Shown: positions 24,797 through 38,373, counted from the first letter of the stretch. The stretch: 52,863 nt of DNA from Herbiconiux sp. (GCF_023264855.1 NZ_JAHFUW010000030.1:1-52863); one strand, 5' to 3'. Numbers and translations: made by a program. The notes: generated from the sequence alone by a model not told the origin.

Positions 24797-25054
24797 TCAC
24801 TCCCGGGTGGCGGACGACACGGTGGCCGACGTGGCGGGAGACGCCGTGGAAGACACCTCCGGATACACCGCCGCCGGGACCGGGACCGAGACCGGGGCCG
24901 TGGCCGCGCCCTCCCCGACCTCGTGCTTCAGGATGCGGGCCGACTGGCCGAGGCTCTTGGCGAGCGTCGGCAGCTTCGCCGCTCCGAAGAACAGCAGCAC
25001 GACGGCGAGCAGGATGAGCGCGTGCCATCCGGTGAGGTTCTGCAGCAGTCCCAT
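24797..25054 (-). CDS. tatA: TatA-like Sec-independent translocase subunit
   Basis: 85 residues from the ATG at 25054, which has AGGAG 6 nt upstream. The helix WHALILLAVVLLFFGAAKLP lies at about residues 10-29, then the amphipathic helix KSLGQSARILKHEV. The FFGAAKLP hinge is canonical for TatA/E. The C-terminal half is Ala/Val/Pro/Ser-rich. The gene shares its reading frame with the dioxygenase upstream, without a stop between them, so it may be made both alone and as a fusion. Confidence 0.88.
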   Translation of the reverse strand: MGLLQNLTGWHALILLAVVLLFFGAAKLPTLAKSLGQSARILKHEVGEGAATAPVSVPVPAAVYPEVSSTASPATSATVSSATRE

Positions 25055-26125
25055 GAGGTCTCCTCTTTCTGATCGCGGGTTCTCTGGATCGTCAGGTGGT
25101 CGGATGCCGGCGGTTAACTGCGCGGGCGCGCCGGAGGGCGGGGTCCCGCCGCCCCCGGGACCGCCCGAGCCGCCCGCTCCCCCGCCGCCCGAGGGCGCCG
25201 CGCCGGCGGTCGGCGTGGTGCTCGTGTCGACCCGCACGGTGAGCGAGACCGCGTAACCCGAGGTCGCGTCGCCCGAGACGGTCGCGAGCTGCAGCGCGCC
25301 CGAGTCGTCGCCGAACACGTTGTCGGAGTCGAGGCTCACCTGCGCGAGGTTGGCGCTGGATCCGTCGTACTCGGAGAGCTGGTACACCGCATCGCAGGCC
25401 TCCTGCGGCAGGGCCACCTGCGAGGTCGCGATCGCGTTGGCGGAGTCGGTGATGTCGTTCACCGAGGGGTACACCTCGAAGTGGATGTGCGGCCAGCGGC
25501 CGCTGTAGCAGGCCGGGAAGATCGAGGTGTACGACACGGTTCCGGTGCTGTCGGCCACCTGCACCCCGCGCAGGTAGGTCTCGTTCTCGATACCCTCCGA
25601 ATACATGGAGTAGTCGCCGTGGGCGTCGCAGTGCCAGACGTAGACCGCGACGTTCTCGAAGGGCGCATCGCCGTTCGCCATGTCGAGGATGGTGAGCGAG
25701 AGCGCCATCGGTACGCCGGCCGCCGTCGTTCCGCCGCCGATGCTCGAGCGGATGTCGCTGCGCACCACGCCCGACTCCTCGAGCACGTCGGCGCCGTTGG
25801 AGCCGTCACCGGGATAGGGGCCCGCGGTCTCGTCGGGGATCTCGCCCGACGGCAGGCCCGAGCCGGAGGTGCCCGAGACCGTGGCACCGGATGTCGCGGT
25901 GGCGGTCGATCCGGAGGCGCTGCTGCCGCTCGTGCCGGTGCAGGCGGCGAGGGCGACCGCCCCCAGGCCGAAGCCGACGGCACTCAGCACCGTTCGGCGG
26001 CTCACCAGCGTGCGGATGTCGAAGGCCACACCCTGGTCGACCACCTCCTCATCGGCTCGAGTGAGGAGCCGGCCCTCATAGGCCGGGCCGTCGGGGGTGG
26101 ATTCGGGTTCGGGGATCCTGCTCAT
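24797..26125 (-). CDS. Tat-exported intradiol ring-cleavage dioxygenase-like protein, open into TatA
   Basis: The frame runs 442 codons. It has a Tat signal SRRTVLSAVGFG (about residues 42-53) with a lipobox-like LAAC, a Ser/Thr/Gly linker and an intradiol dioxygenase domain (about 95-290). The expected iron ligands are seen: tyrosines near SMYSEG and PACYSG, and the RWPHIHFEV motif. A Gly/Pro-rich tail follows (about 300-340). No stop codon separates this from the TatA sequence (residues 358-442). The segment QLTAGIRPPDDPEN looks like translated intergenic DNA, so a nonsense codon may have been lost or a frameshift may exist. The ATG at 26125 has GAGGAC upstream. Family members are extracytoplasmic and mostly of unknown substrate. 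Confidence 0.75.
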   Translation of the reverse strand: MSRIPEPESTPDGPAYEGRLLTRADEEVVDQGVAFDIRTLVSRRTVLSAVGFGLGAVALAACTGTSGSSASGSTATATSGATVSGTSGSGLPSGEIPDETAGPYPGDGSNGADVLEESGVVRSDIRSSIGGGTTAAGVPMALSLTILDMANGDAPFENVAVYVWHCDAHGDYSMYSEGIENETYLRGVQVADSTGTVSYTSIFPACYSGRWPHIHFEVYPSVNDITDSANAIATSQVALPQEACDAVYQLSEYDGSSANLAQVSLDSDNVFGDDSGALQLATVSGDATSGYAVSLTVRVDTSTTPTAGAAPSGGGGAGGSGGPGGGGTPPSGAPAQLTAGIRPPDDPENPRSERGDLMGLLQNLTGWHALILLAVVLLFFGAAKLPTLAKSLGQSARILKHEVGEGAATAPVSVPVPAAVYPEVSSTASPATSATVSSATRE

Positions 26126-26295
26126 GTCGTCCTCGCTGGTTCGTCGACCGGTGCCGGATGGGCCGGTGGGGTGGTCGTTCTGCGTCCAGTTTTCGTGACC
26201 CGGCCAAGGGCCTCCTATGGCCGCTCTATGGGAAACCTATGAATGCGAAGACCCGTGCATCCGCGCCGCGAGGAGTCCGGAGTAGCGTTGCCCTC

Positions 26296-27234
26296 ATGGC
26301 ACGCAGCTGGATCGCACGGGAGTACGGAGACCTCGACGTGTTCGAGGAGATCGAGACCGAGGTGCCGGCCCCTGGGCCGGGCGAGGTAACCATCGAGGTG
26401 AAGGCTGCGGGGATGAACCCGGCCGACTTCAAGCACGTGGCGCGCGGCGGCGACCCGAGCGACCTGCCCGTGCGCGTCGGCTACGAGGTGTCGGGAGTCA
26501 TCTCGGCTATCGGCCCCGACACCGGGATCGCCTCGGGTGGCGGCGCCGTGGGCGACGCGGTGCTGGCCTTCCGCGTGAGCGGCGGGTACTCCAGCGCGCT
26601 GACGCTCCCGGCCTCCGACGTGTTCGCCAAGCCCGCGAGCCTGTCGTTCGAGGAGGCTGCAGGGCTGCTGCTGGCCGGTACGACCGCCGCCGAGATGCTG
26701 CACGTGACCGGAGTGGGGCCAGGCGATACCGTGCTCGTGCACGGCGCATCCGGAGCGGTCGGCGTCAGCCTGCTGCAGCAGGCGGCGCTGATCGGCGGGG
26801 TACGCGTGATCGGCACGGCGAGCGAGGCGAGCTTCGACGTGGTCCGGCGCTTCGGCGGCGACCCCGTGGCCTACGGCGAGGGGCTCGAGCAGCGGCTGCG
26901 ATCGAAGGCGCCCGAGGGCGTCGACGCGGCGCTGGACTGCGTGGGCACCGACGAGGCCGTCGACACCTCGCTCGCGCTCGTGAGCGACCGCCGGCGCATC
27001 GTCACGATCGCGGCCATGGGCCGGGCGTCCGCCGACGGCATCATCGCCATCGGCGGTGCCATGCCCGCGAGCGCCGCCTTCCGCGCCGAGGTGCGCCCCC
27101 GCCTGATCGCAGCCGCGGGCCGCGGCGAGCTCGTGGTTCCGATCGCCCGCACCTACCCGCTCGACGAGGCCCGCGCCGCCCTCGAGGAGCTGCAGTCGCA
27201 GCATCCGGGCGGCAAGCTCATCCTCGTCCCGTGA
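26296..27234 (+). CDS. MDR family NADP-dependent oxidoreductase
   Basis: 312 residues of the quinone oxidoreductase-like medium-chain family. The N-terminal domain holds GMNPADFKHVARGG and a PVRVGYEVSGVI core near residue 60, and the cofactor loop VHGASGAVGVSLLQQA lies near 149-164. Zinc ligands are absent. The start at 26296 has a TAGCGT box at 26283-26288, seven nt before ATG, and no Shine-Dalgarno site, so it is probably a leaderless message. The substrate is unknown. It converges on the META lipoprotein gene, with a hairpin between them. Confidence 0.85.
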   Translation: MARSWIAREYGDLDVFEEIETEVPAPGPGEVTIEVKAAGMNPADFKHVARGGDPSDLPVRVGYEVSGVISAIGPDTGIASGGGAVGDAVLAFRVSGGYSSALTLPASDVFAKPASLSFEEAAGLLLAGTTAAEMLHVTGVGPGDTVLVHGASGAVGVSLLQQAALIGGVRVIGTASEASFDVVRRFGGDPVAYGEGLEQRLRSKAPEGVDAALDCVGTDEAVDTSLALVSDRRRIVTIAAMGRASADGIIAIGGAMPASAAFRAEVRPRLIAAAGRGELVVPIARTYPLDEARAALEELQSQHPGGKLILVP

Positions 27235-27306
27235 CCGCCCATCGCGCAACGCACCCGCCACTTCGCAGAAGTCGCCGCAATCCGCCGCGGCTTGGCACAA
27301 GTTGTG

Positions 27307-27335
27307 GCAAGTCGCGGTGAAGAGCGGCGACTTGC
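27307..27335. terminator. Hairpin between convergent genes
   Basis: GCAAGTCGC (27307-27315) and GCGACTTGC (27327-27335) are perfect complements around an 11-nt loop. The surroundings hold further AAGTCGC-like copies, so more than one fold is possible. No T-tract is seen. Confidence 0.55.
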
Positions 27336-27354
27336 GCCAAGTGGCGGATCCGCT

Positions 27355-27771
27355 CTACTCGGCGGAGCGGTGCAGCTCCACGAGATCGGCGCCGTCACGG
27401 TCGCGGACGGTCAAGACGTCGCCGCTCAGCTCGCCCGAGGCCAGACCCCGGAAGGAGAGGGTCACACCGGAGCAGGCCTTGAGGGTCATCAGACCCATCT
27501 CGAAGTCCACGGCGTCGCCGGTCACGGTGGCCGTGCCGGTAACGCCGTTGCAGCCGTCGCTCCCGGTCACCGCGCCGTCCTGGTCGATCCCGAGCCAGGC
27601 CTTGTCGGGATCCTGCGCGCGCCACGTGCCGACCACCGAGGAGGAGGACGCCGTGCCGGGGTCGCTCGCGCCTCCCCCTTGCGCCTCACCGGCGGGGCTC
27701 GACGCGCAGCCGGCCAGCGCCGTCAGCGCGATCGACAGGGCAAGGAGGGGCAGAAACCGGCGAGAAGACAT
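27355..27771 (-). CDS. META-domain (HslJ-like) lipoprotein
   Basis: 138 residues with a lipoprotein signal (LAGC, Cys near residue 22) and a Gly/Ser-rich linker. The META/HslJ domain follows, with VVGTWRAQD near residue 46, the central SDGCNGVTGT near 71 and KACSG near 98. These two motifs with cysteines are typical of the family, which is linked to outer-surface stress protection such as heat-shock protein HslJ. The ATG at 27771 follows GGGGGT directly, a weak site. Confidence 0.85.
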   Translation of the reverse strand: MSSRRFLPLLALSIALTALAGCASSPAGEAQGGGASDPGTASSSSVVGTWRAQDPDKAWLGIDQDGAVTGSDGCNGVTGTATVTGDAVDFEMGLMTLKACSGVTLSFRGLASGELSGDVLTVRDRDGADLVELHRSAE

Positions 27772-27947
27772 ACCCCCATCCGATCAGTCCGGGGCGTAAC
27801 AAACAAGAAAATGAGAACTTCCTTTGATTTCACCCTGTGTTTATCGACAAGAGTTGACTACCCTCGGATGAGGGGGCGGACATCAACGGGCGACCGGTAT
27901 GTTCGAAAGCCCCCGTTCTCCAATACAGAACCAGAGGGTATCAATCG

Positions 27948-29957
27948 ATGACGTTGAAAAAGAGGCTCGCGTATCTCGCGGTCGGAACACTCGCGGTAGC
28001 CGGCATGACCGGTACCTTCGGAACAGCGGCCTTCGCTGCGGATGACGCCGAACTCCCCACCAGTGGCGCAGCTTTCGACGCTCTGGCGCAGTCCCTGCTG
28101 AGCGCCGACGGCGGCGCCGACATCCAGGCTGTGGCCTCCGACGGTGCCGGCAACGTGGTCATCTACACCACGGCCAAGGCCGACTCCCTCGGTGACGAGG
28201 CTCGACTGCTGCTCGGCTCCGCCGGCAACACCGAGTACCGCACCATCTCCGCACCGTTCGAGGCCTACGCCGACGACGAGGTCGTGGGCGGCGCCGGATA
28301 CGCGGCCTTCCAGAGCCCCGACGACGCCGAAGTCGGGCTCTGCTCGGTCGGCTTCTCCGGCTTCAGCCCCGAGGGCGACCCGGCCATCATCTCGGCCGGT
28401 CACTGCACCGACGGCAGCACCAAGACGCTCAACGCGCTGACGGTTCCCTCGCAGGACCCGGCCGGCGGTGGCGACAGCCCCGCCTTCCTCGCAGACCTGG
28501 GCGAGCTCGCCTTCTCGCAGTTCGGCGGCCCCGGCGACTCGGCCGGAGCATCCGGTGACCTGAACTCGGTCGACATCTCCACCTGGGACGTCACCAACGA
28601 CGACCTGACCCTGCTCCCCGCCGTGACCGACTGGACCACCGCGTCCAGCGAAGACCTCGCGGCCTCCACCGTTCCGGTGCGCTCGGTCGGCGACGCCACG
28701 GTCGGCGCCACCGTCTCCAAGAGCGGTCGCACCACCGGCTTCAGCACCGGCACGGTCGACTCGATCAAGGGCTGGGCCAACGTCAGCGGCCACCAGGTCT
28801 ACGGCTTCGGGGCATTCCTCGAGTCCAAGCCCGGTGACTCCGGTGGATCGATGATCCAGGGCGATGCCGCCATCGGCGTCGTCTCGGGTGGTACCGACAT
28901 CGACGGCGAATCCTTCGTCTGGGGCGCCGACCTCAAGGCCGGCCTCGCGCTGACCGGCGGTTACACCGTCGAGGTCAAGCTCGATGCACCGAAGCTCACC
29001 TTCCCGGGTGACGGCGGCGACATCTACGCCGGCGGCTTCATCACCGGAACCGGTCCTGCCGGTAAGACCCTGACGGTCGACCCCTCCACGGGTGACTCGT
29101 TCGAGGTCGCGATCGACGGCAGCGGTAACTGGTCGTTCGCCGCCCCCGGCACCCCCGGTGAGATCTCCTACTCGATCCGCACCGCATCGGGCTTCTCCAC
29201 CTCCCCCGCCACGACCTTCAGCGTCGACGTGATCCCGGCTCCGCTCGCGGCTCCGAAGTTCACCTCGCCGTACGAGGGCCAGTCGGTCGAGACCTCGATC
29301 AGCACCCTGCGCGGCACCGGCGTCCCCGGCGCCACGGTCACGCTGACCGGCGACGTCGAAGACACCGCCACGGTCGGTTCCGACGGCACCTGGAGCGTCG
29401 ACGTCGAACTCGGCTACGGCAAGTACACCGTCTCGGCCACGCAGTCCAGCGAAGGCGCGACCACCTCCCCGACGGCCTCGCTGTCGTTCCAGGTCGCACC
29501 GGTCGCCCCGGCGATCACCGACCCGAAGAGCGGCACCGGATACGACCAGGGCTCCGGCCCCAAGTCGGTCTCCGGCACCGGCATCGACGGCGCGACGGTC
29601 ACCCTCTGGGTGAACGGCACGATCGTGGGAACCGACACCGTCTCCGACGGCACCTGGAGCATCGCCCTGACCGGGCAGCTCGCGGCCGGCAAGGTCACCA
29701 TCACGGCGACCCAGTCGATCGAGGGTGTGGCCAGCGCCGGCACCACGTCGACCATCAGCATCACCGCCGTCAACGGCGGCGGCGGCAACGGTGGTAACGG
29801 CGGCGGCAGCGTTCCGGCGGGCAACCCCGGAACCGGCCTCGCCAACACCGGTGGCACCGTGGCTCCGCTGCTCGGCGGCGGGCTGGCCCTGCTGCTCGCA
29901 GCCGGTGGAGCACTGCTGATCGCACGCCGCACCAACACGGCACGTCGCAGCAACTAG
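27948..29957 (+). CDS. Cell-wall-anchored trypsin-like serine protease
   Basis: 669 residues. A signal peptide ending AFA-A lies near residue 31, then a propeptide-like region. The S1 protease domain (streptogrisin/alpha-lytic type, about 115-340) has the catalytic His in IISAGHC and the catalytic Ser in KPGDSGGS; an Asp in the SVDIST segment is the likely third residue. Three Ig-like domains of about 90 residues follow (with SDGTWS hairpins), then a Gly/Asn linker and the sorting signal LANTG with hydrophobic helix and RRTNTARRSN tail. The protease should be displayed on the wall by a class E sortase, for protein degradation or processing. A strong terminator follows. Confidence 0.88.
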   Translation: MTLKKRLAYLAVGTLAVAGMTGTFGTAAFAADDAELPTSGAAFDALAQSLLSADGGADIQAVASDGAGNVVIYTTAKADSLGDEARLLLGSAGNTEYRTISAPFEAYADDEVVGGAGYAAFQSPDDAEVGLCSVGFSGFSPEGDPAIISAGHCTDGSTKTLNALTVPSQDPAGGGDSPAFLADLGELAFSQFGGPGDSAGASGDLNSVDISTWDVTNDDLTLLPAVTDWTTASSEDLAASTVPVRSVGDATVGATVSKSGRTTGFSTGTVDSIKGWANVSGHQVYGFGAFLESKPGDSGGSMIQGDAAIGVVSGGTDIDGESFVWGADLKAGLALTGGYTVEVKLDAPKLTFPGDGGDIYAGGFITGTGPAGKTLTVDPSTGDSFEVAIDGSGNWSFAAPGTPGEISYSIRTASGFSTSPATTFSVDVIPAPLAAPKFTSPYEGQSVETSISTLRGTGVPGATVTLTGDVEDTATVGSDGTWSVDVELGYGKYTVSATQSSEGATTSPTASLSFQVAPVAPAITDPKSGTGYDQGSGPKSVSGTGIDGATVTLWVNGTIVGTDTVSDGTWSIALTGQLAAGKVTITATQSIEGVASAGTTSTISITAVNGGGGNGGNGGGSVPAGNPGTGLANTGGTVAPLLGGGLALLLAAGGALLIARRTNTARRSN

Positions 29958-29975
29958 TCTGCTTCGACTGAGGGA

Positions 29976-30003
29976 GGGCGGTACGGCTTCGGCCGTGCCG
30001 CCC
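29976..30003 (+). terminator. Rho-independent terminator after the protease gene
   Basis: The 12-bp stem (29976-29987 with 29992-30003) has one G-U pair and a TTCG tetraloop, and is followed by TTCTTCGTT. It is the clearest intrinsic terminator in the window. Confidence 0.9.
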
Positions 30004-30055
30004 TTCTTCGTTCCCGCACGAGCCGAGGCGGGCCGACCTGGCTAGGGTCGGGACC

Positions 30056-31519
30056 ATGAGCCAGACACCCGACATCGCAGACGCACCCGGAATCCCCGAC
30101 ACATCCGTGAGCGCTGACGCCCCCGGTATCCCCGACGCGGAGTCCCTCTCCCCCGCCACCCGTTCGATCGCCGTGCTGGGTGCCGGCGGCGACCTCACCG
30201 AGCGGCTGCTGCTGCCGGGCCTCGGCCAGGTGCTCGACGTCTCCCGCGGCATCCGGCTGCAGATCATCGGCGCCGCCCGCACCCCGCAGAGCGACGAGGA
30301 GTGGCAGGGCCTGGTGCGCCGCAGCCTCGAGGCGGCGGAGGTCTCGCCGCGCACGGTCGACGCCCTGGTCGCCGACGCGCGGTTCGTGCCGACGGATGCC
30401 TCCGACCCCGAGCAGCTCGCCGCCCTGTTGGCCGCGTGCGAGCATCCGCCGATCCTCTACGTCGCTCTGCCGCCGGCCATGGGGCGCACCGTGGCCGAGT
30501 CGCTGGCCGCGATCGAGCTGCCCGACGACCTCGTGGTGGCCATCGAGAAGCCGTTCGGCTCCGACCTCGCCGACGCCCAGGAACTCAATGCGGCCCTAAC
30601 CGCCGTGATTCCGGAGGACCGCCTCTGGCGCGTCGACCACTTCCTCGGCAACGCCACCGTGCTCGGGATGCTCGGGCTCCGCTTCGGCAACCGCCTGATG
30701 GAGGCCGGCTGGTCGGCCGAGCACATCGACAAGGTCGAGATCGTCTACGACGAGGAGCTCGGCATCGAGGGCCGCGCCACCTTCTACGACCAGACCGGCG
30801 CGCTGCGCGACATGCTGCAGAGCCATCTGCTGATGGTGCTGGCGCTCACGGCGATGGAACGACCCGAGGCCGTCGCCCCGGATGAGGTGCACGAGCGGAT
30901 GGCCGAGGTGCTCGGCGCCGTGCGGCTCTGGCGCGACGACCCCTCCAGCGCCCGCCGGGCCCGCTATACCGAAGGCCGGGTCGACGGCCGCTTCTTCCCC
31001 TCCTACGTCGACGAACCGGATGTCGAGGCCGAGCGCGGCACCGAGACGCTCGCGCAGCTGCTCCTGCAGGTCGACACCCCGCGCTGGCAGGGTGTGCCGT
31101 TCGTGCTGCGCTCGGGCAAAGCGCTCGGGCATCCGCGCACCGAGGTGGCGGTGCACTTCAAGGCCTCATCGGCGCCGGCCGGGCTGCGCACTGCGGGTGG
31201 CGCATCCGGTGACTCCGAGACGGTGCTGCGGATGTCGCTCGAGGGCGGCGACGTCGACCTCGACCTGTTCGTCAACAGCGCCGACGACGCCGGCGGCCTC
31301 GAGCGGGTGGCGCTCGAGGCGCGTCCGGGCGAGCCGACCCTCGGCCCCTACGCCCAGGTGCTGGCCGGCATCCTGCAGAACGACACCCTGCTCTCGGTAC
31401 CGGGCACAGTGGCCGAGCAGTGCTGGCGCATCGTGACGCCCGTGCTCACCGCCTGGGCCGAGGATGCCACGCCCCTCGAGGAGTACGAGGCCGGCTCTCC
31501 CGGCCCCGAGGGCTGGTGA
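30056..31519 (+). CDS. zwf: Atypical glucose-6-phosphate dehydrogenase
   Basis: 487 residues with the full Zwf domain order. The N-terminal NADP fold has GAGGDLTERLLLPGL near residues 43-57 (usually GASGDLT-x-R-K-L), and EKPFG is near 164. The helical domain has GALRDMLQSHLL with the catalytic base His. The active-site motif reads RVDHFLGN instead of the usual R-x-DHYLGK. The Lys that contacts the phosphate and substrate is therefore Asn. The N-terminus carries a repeated DAPGIPD element that is not part of the fold. TAGGGT lies 7 nt before ATG, suggesting a leaderless mRNA. It may be a paralogue with a changed sugar substrate. Confidence 0.82.
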   Translation: MSQTPDIADAPGIPDTSVSADAPGIPDAESLSPATRSIAVLGAGGDLTERLLLPGLGQVLDVSRGIRLQIIGAARTPQSDEEWQGLVRRSLEAAEVSPRTVDALVADARFVPTDASDPEQLAALLAACEHPPILYVALPPAMGRTVAESLAAIELPDDLVVAIEKPFGSDLADAQELNAALTAVIPEDRLWRVDHFLGNATVLGMLGLRFGNRLMEAGWSAEHIDKVEIVYDEELGIEGRATFYDQTGALRDMLQSHLLMVLALTAMERPEAVAPDEVHERMAEVLGAVRLWRDDPSSARRARYTEGRVDGRFFPSYVDEPDVEAERGTETLAQLLLQVDTPRWQGVPFVLRSGKALGHPRTEVAVHFKASSAPAGLRTAGGASGDSETVLRMSLEGGDVDLDLFVNSADDAGGLERVALEARPGEPTLGPYAQVLAGILQNDTLLSVPGTVAEQCWRIVTPVLTAWAEDATPLEEYEAGSPGPEGW

Positions 31520-31535
31520 GCGCCCGGCCGCTGCT

Positions 31536-31591
31536 CAGCGCCTGCCTCGTCAGCGCCTGCCTCGTCAGCGCCTGCCTCGTCAGCGCTTGCC
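31536..31591. repeat. 15-bp tandem repeat, about 3.7 copies
   Basis: CAGCGCCTGCCTCGT is repeated at 31536-31550, 31551-31565 and 31566-31580, then partly at 31581-31591 with one change. The last copies include the stop codon of the SRPBCC gene. Such a minisatellite between convergent genes is prone to copy-number change. Confidence 0.9.
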
Positions 31592-32014
31592 CTCCGCGAT
31601 GAACGCGAGCCGGCGCAGGGTCTCGACGTTGCGCAGGTGCAGCGGCACGTCCAGCACCGGCCCCGGAACCAGGGCTCCCGGCCCCTTCACCGCCTTCTCG
31701 CTCATCCGCACCACGCAGCCGTCGCGGTGCGGGCGCACATCGAGGGTCACCTCCGCCTCGCCGATCGGCCAGCCGGCGGGACGGATCGTCATCCGGTGCG
31801 GCGGATCCCACTCGGTCACCGTGGTCTGGTCGTCGATCAGTACCGGCCACACGCCGAAGGAGTGGTGCAGACGGCTGCCCACCGCGGGCCAGGCGTCGTC
31901 GACCTCCCGCATCCGCGACGCCCCCACCACCCACACCGGGAACAGCCAGCCGTCGGCCAGCACCTCGAAGAGCTTCTCGGGCGAGCAGGCGATGCGACGG
32001 GTGTTGGTGGACAT
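31580..32014 (-). CDS. SRPBCC family (START-like) protein
   Basis: 144 residues of the SRPBCC/polyketide-cyclase type. RRIACSPEKLFEVLADGW is near residues 6-23, a Val/Thr-rich beta sheet fills the centre, and a long C-terminal helix follows. Members bind hydrophobic ligands in a deep cavity. The gene stands next to a phytoene desaturase-like oxidoreductase in the same direction (11 nt gap), so a lipid- or carotenoid-like ligand is possible. The function remains unknown. Confidence 0.8.
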   Translation of the reverse strand: MSTNTRRIACSPEKLFEVLADGWLFPVWVVGASRMREVDDAWPAVGSRLHHSFGVWPVLIDDQTTVTEWDPPHRMTIRPAGWPIGEAEVTLDVRPHRDGCVVRMSEKAVKGPGALVPGPVLDVPLHLRNVETLRRLAFIAEGKR

Positions 32015-32025
32015 GAGGCCTCCGA

Positions 32026-33470
32026 TCAGGGTGCCAGCGAGGGCGGGGTGGTGATTCCGAACTCCTTCGCCAGGGCCCGGCGGGCGGCGTACCAGCCGGC
32101 GAGGCCGTGCACACCGGGGCCGGGAGGCGTCGACGAGGAGCAGAGGTAGACACCCTCGGCCGGCGTGGCCCAGGGGTTGAGCGAGAGCGTGGGCCGGCGG
32201 ATCAGCTGCCCGAAGGTCGCCGCTCCGGCCGCGATGTCGCCCCCGACGTAGTTGGGGTTGTGATTCTCGAGGTCGACCGCCGTGCGCGAGCTCGAGGCCA
32301 GCACGAGATCGCGGAAGCCGGGCGCGAACCGCTCGATCTGCCGGGTGATGGCCTCGGTGAGGTCGAGCGGCGAGTCGGCCGGCACGTGCGTGTAGGCCCA
32401 GAGCACGTGCCGGCCCTCGGGTGCACGCGAGGGGTCGAAGCCCGAGGGCTGCGAGACGAGTACGTAGGGGTCTTCCGGATGCCGGCCCGCCGCGACCTCG
32501 GCCTCCGAGGCGGCGATCGCCTCCCGGGTGCCTCCGACGTGCACGGTGCCCGCCTGCGCGAGCGCCGGATCCGACCAGGGCACCGGGCCGCTGAGCGCGA
32601 AGTCGACCTTCGCCACCGCGTTGCCGAAGCGGAACCGCCGCAGCGCGGCGAGGTAGCGCGCCGGCAGCCGGTCGCCGGCCAGCCGGGCGAGGCCGGCCGC
32701 CGAGGTGTCGAGCAGCACGGCGCGCGGCGAGCCCAGCTCGCGCAGCGACGCCACGGGTGAACCCGTGAGGATCTCGCCCTCGTGCGCGCGCAGGTCGTCG
32801 GCCAGCGCGTCGACGATGCTCTGGCTGCCTCCGCGCGGAATGGCCCAGCCTCGGCCGTGCGCGTAGGTGCCCAGCGACAGGGCCGCGCCCGCGGTTCCGA
32901 GGCTCGGCATCGGCTGGATCGAGTGCGCCGCCACCCCGCTCAGCAGGGCCGGGGCCCGCACGCCGCGGAACCTCAGGTTCCACAGCCGCGACCCCTGCTC
33001 GAGGCTGCGCAGCCCGAAGCGCGCTGCGGTGAGCGGATGCGCCGGCAGACGCAGCAGCGACGACCCGGTGAACTGCGCCACCTGGTCGGCGTGCTCGGCC
33101 AGCGGGCCCATCAGACTCCGCCAGGCCGCGCCGTCGACGCCGAGGTCGTCGACGGTGCGCTCCAGGTCGCGGTACGCCATACCGGCCGGTTCGGTGTCGA
33201 GCGGATGCCCGTACGAGGCCTCGGGCACGATCAGCTCGATGCGCTCCGCGAGCCCGAAGCGGCGGAAGAAGCCCGAGGCCAGGGCGAGCGGATGCACGGC
33301 CGAGCACACGTCGTGCCGGAAGCCCGGCAGCGTGGTCTCGGCCGTGCGCGAGCCGCCGCCGATCGTGGCCTCGCCCTCGTGCACGCGCACCGACAGCCCG
33401 GCGCGCGCCATCGTGACGGCGGCCGCGAGACCGTTGGGTCCCGAGCCGACGACGACGACGTCGGGGTCGG

Positions 33471-33474
<4 letters not shown>
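32026..33474 (-). CDS. FAD/NAD(P)-binding oxidoreductase, phytoene desaturase-like
   Basis: 482 residues. The dinucleotide motif VVVGSGPNGLAAA is near residues 6-18, then GGGSRT near 40. The C-terminal GLAGWYAARRAL helix is typical of the FAD-binding fold of the CrtI/NOX family (pyridine nucleotide-disulphide oxidoreductase domain-containing protein 2-like). The start at 33474 overlaps the glgX stop by 4 nt, so the two genes are translationally coupled. No carotenoid genes are nearby, and the substrate is not known. Confidence 0.82.
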
Positions 33475-35570
<2,096 letters not shown>

Positions 35571-35691
35571 GGAACGGTTCCTGTCGGTGAGATTCGGGTA
35601 GTCCTCTTATTCAGGCATGAACGCGCTCCCGGCGCAGGGGGTTGCGTTCCCAGCGGAATATCGGGAATACCGAACGGCCCCCAGCGTTGAA

Positions 35692-35712
35692 CTTGAGCGT
35701 AAGGCACTCAAG
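35692..35712 (+). promoter_or_regulatory. HAIR operator (HspR binding site)
   Basis: CTTGAGC-N7-ACTCAAG fits the HspR inverted repeat consensus CTTGAGT-N7-ACTCAAG with a single mismatch. It ends 21 nt before the GTG of the Clp ATPase gene, so it would cover the promoter/start region. HspR and DnaK repress such operons until heat stress; hspR itself is not in the window. Confidence 0.9.
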
Positions 35713-35733
35713 TTTCACAAACCAGGAGGTTTC

Positions 35734-38367
<2,634 letters not shown>

Positions 38368-38373
38368 TCCGGA

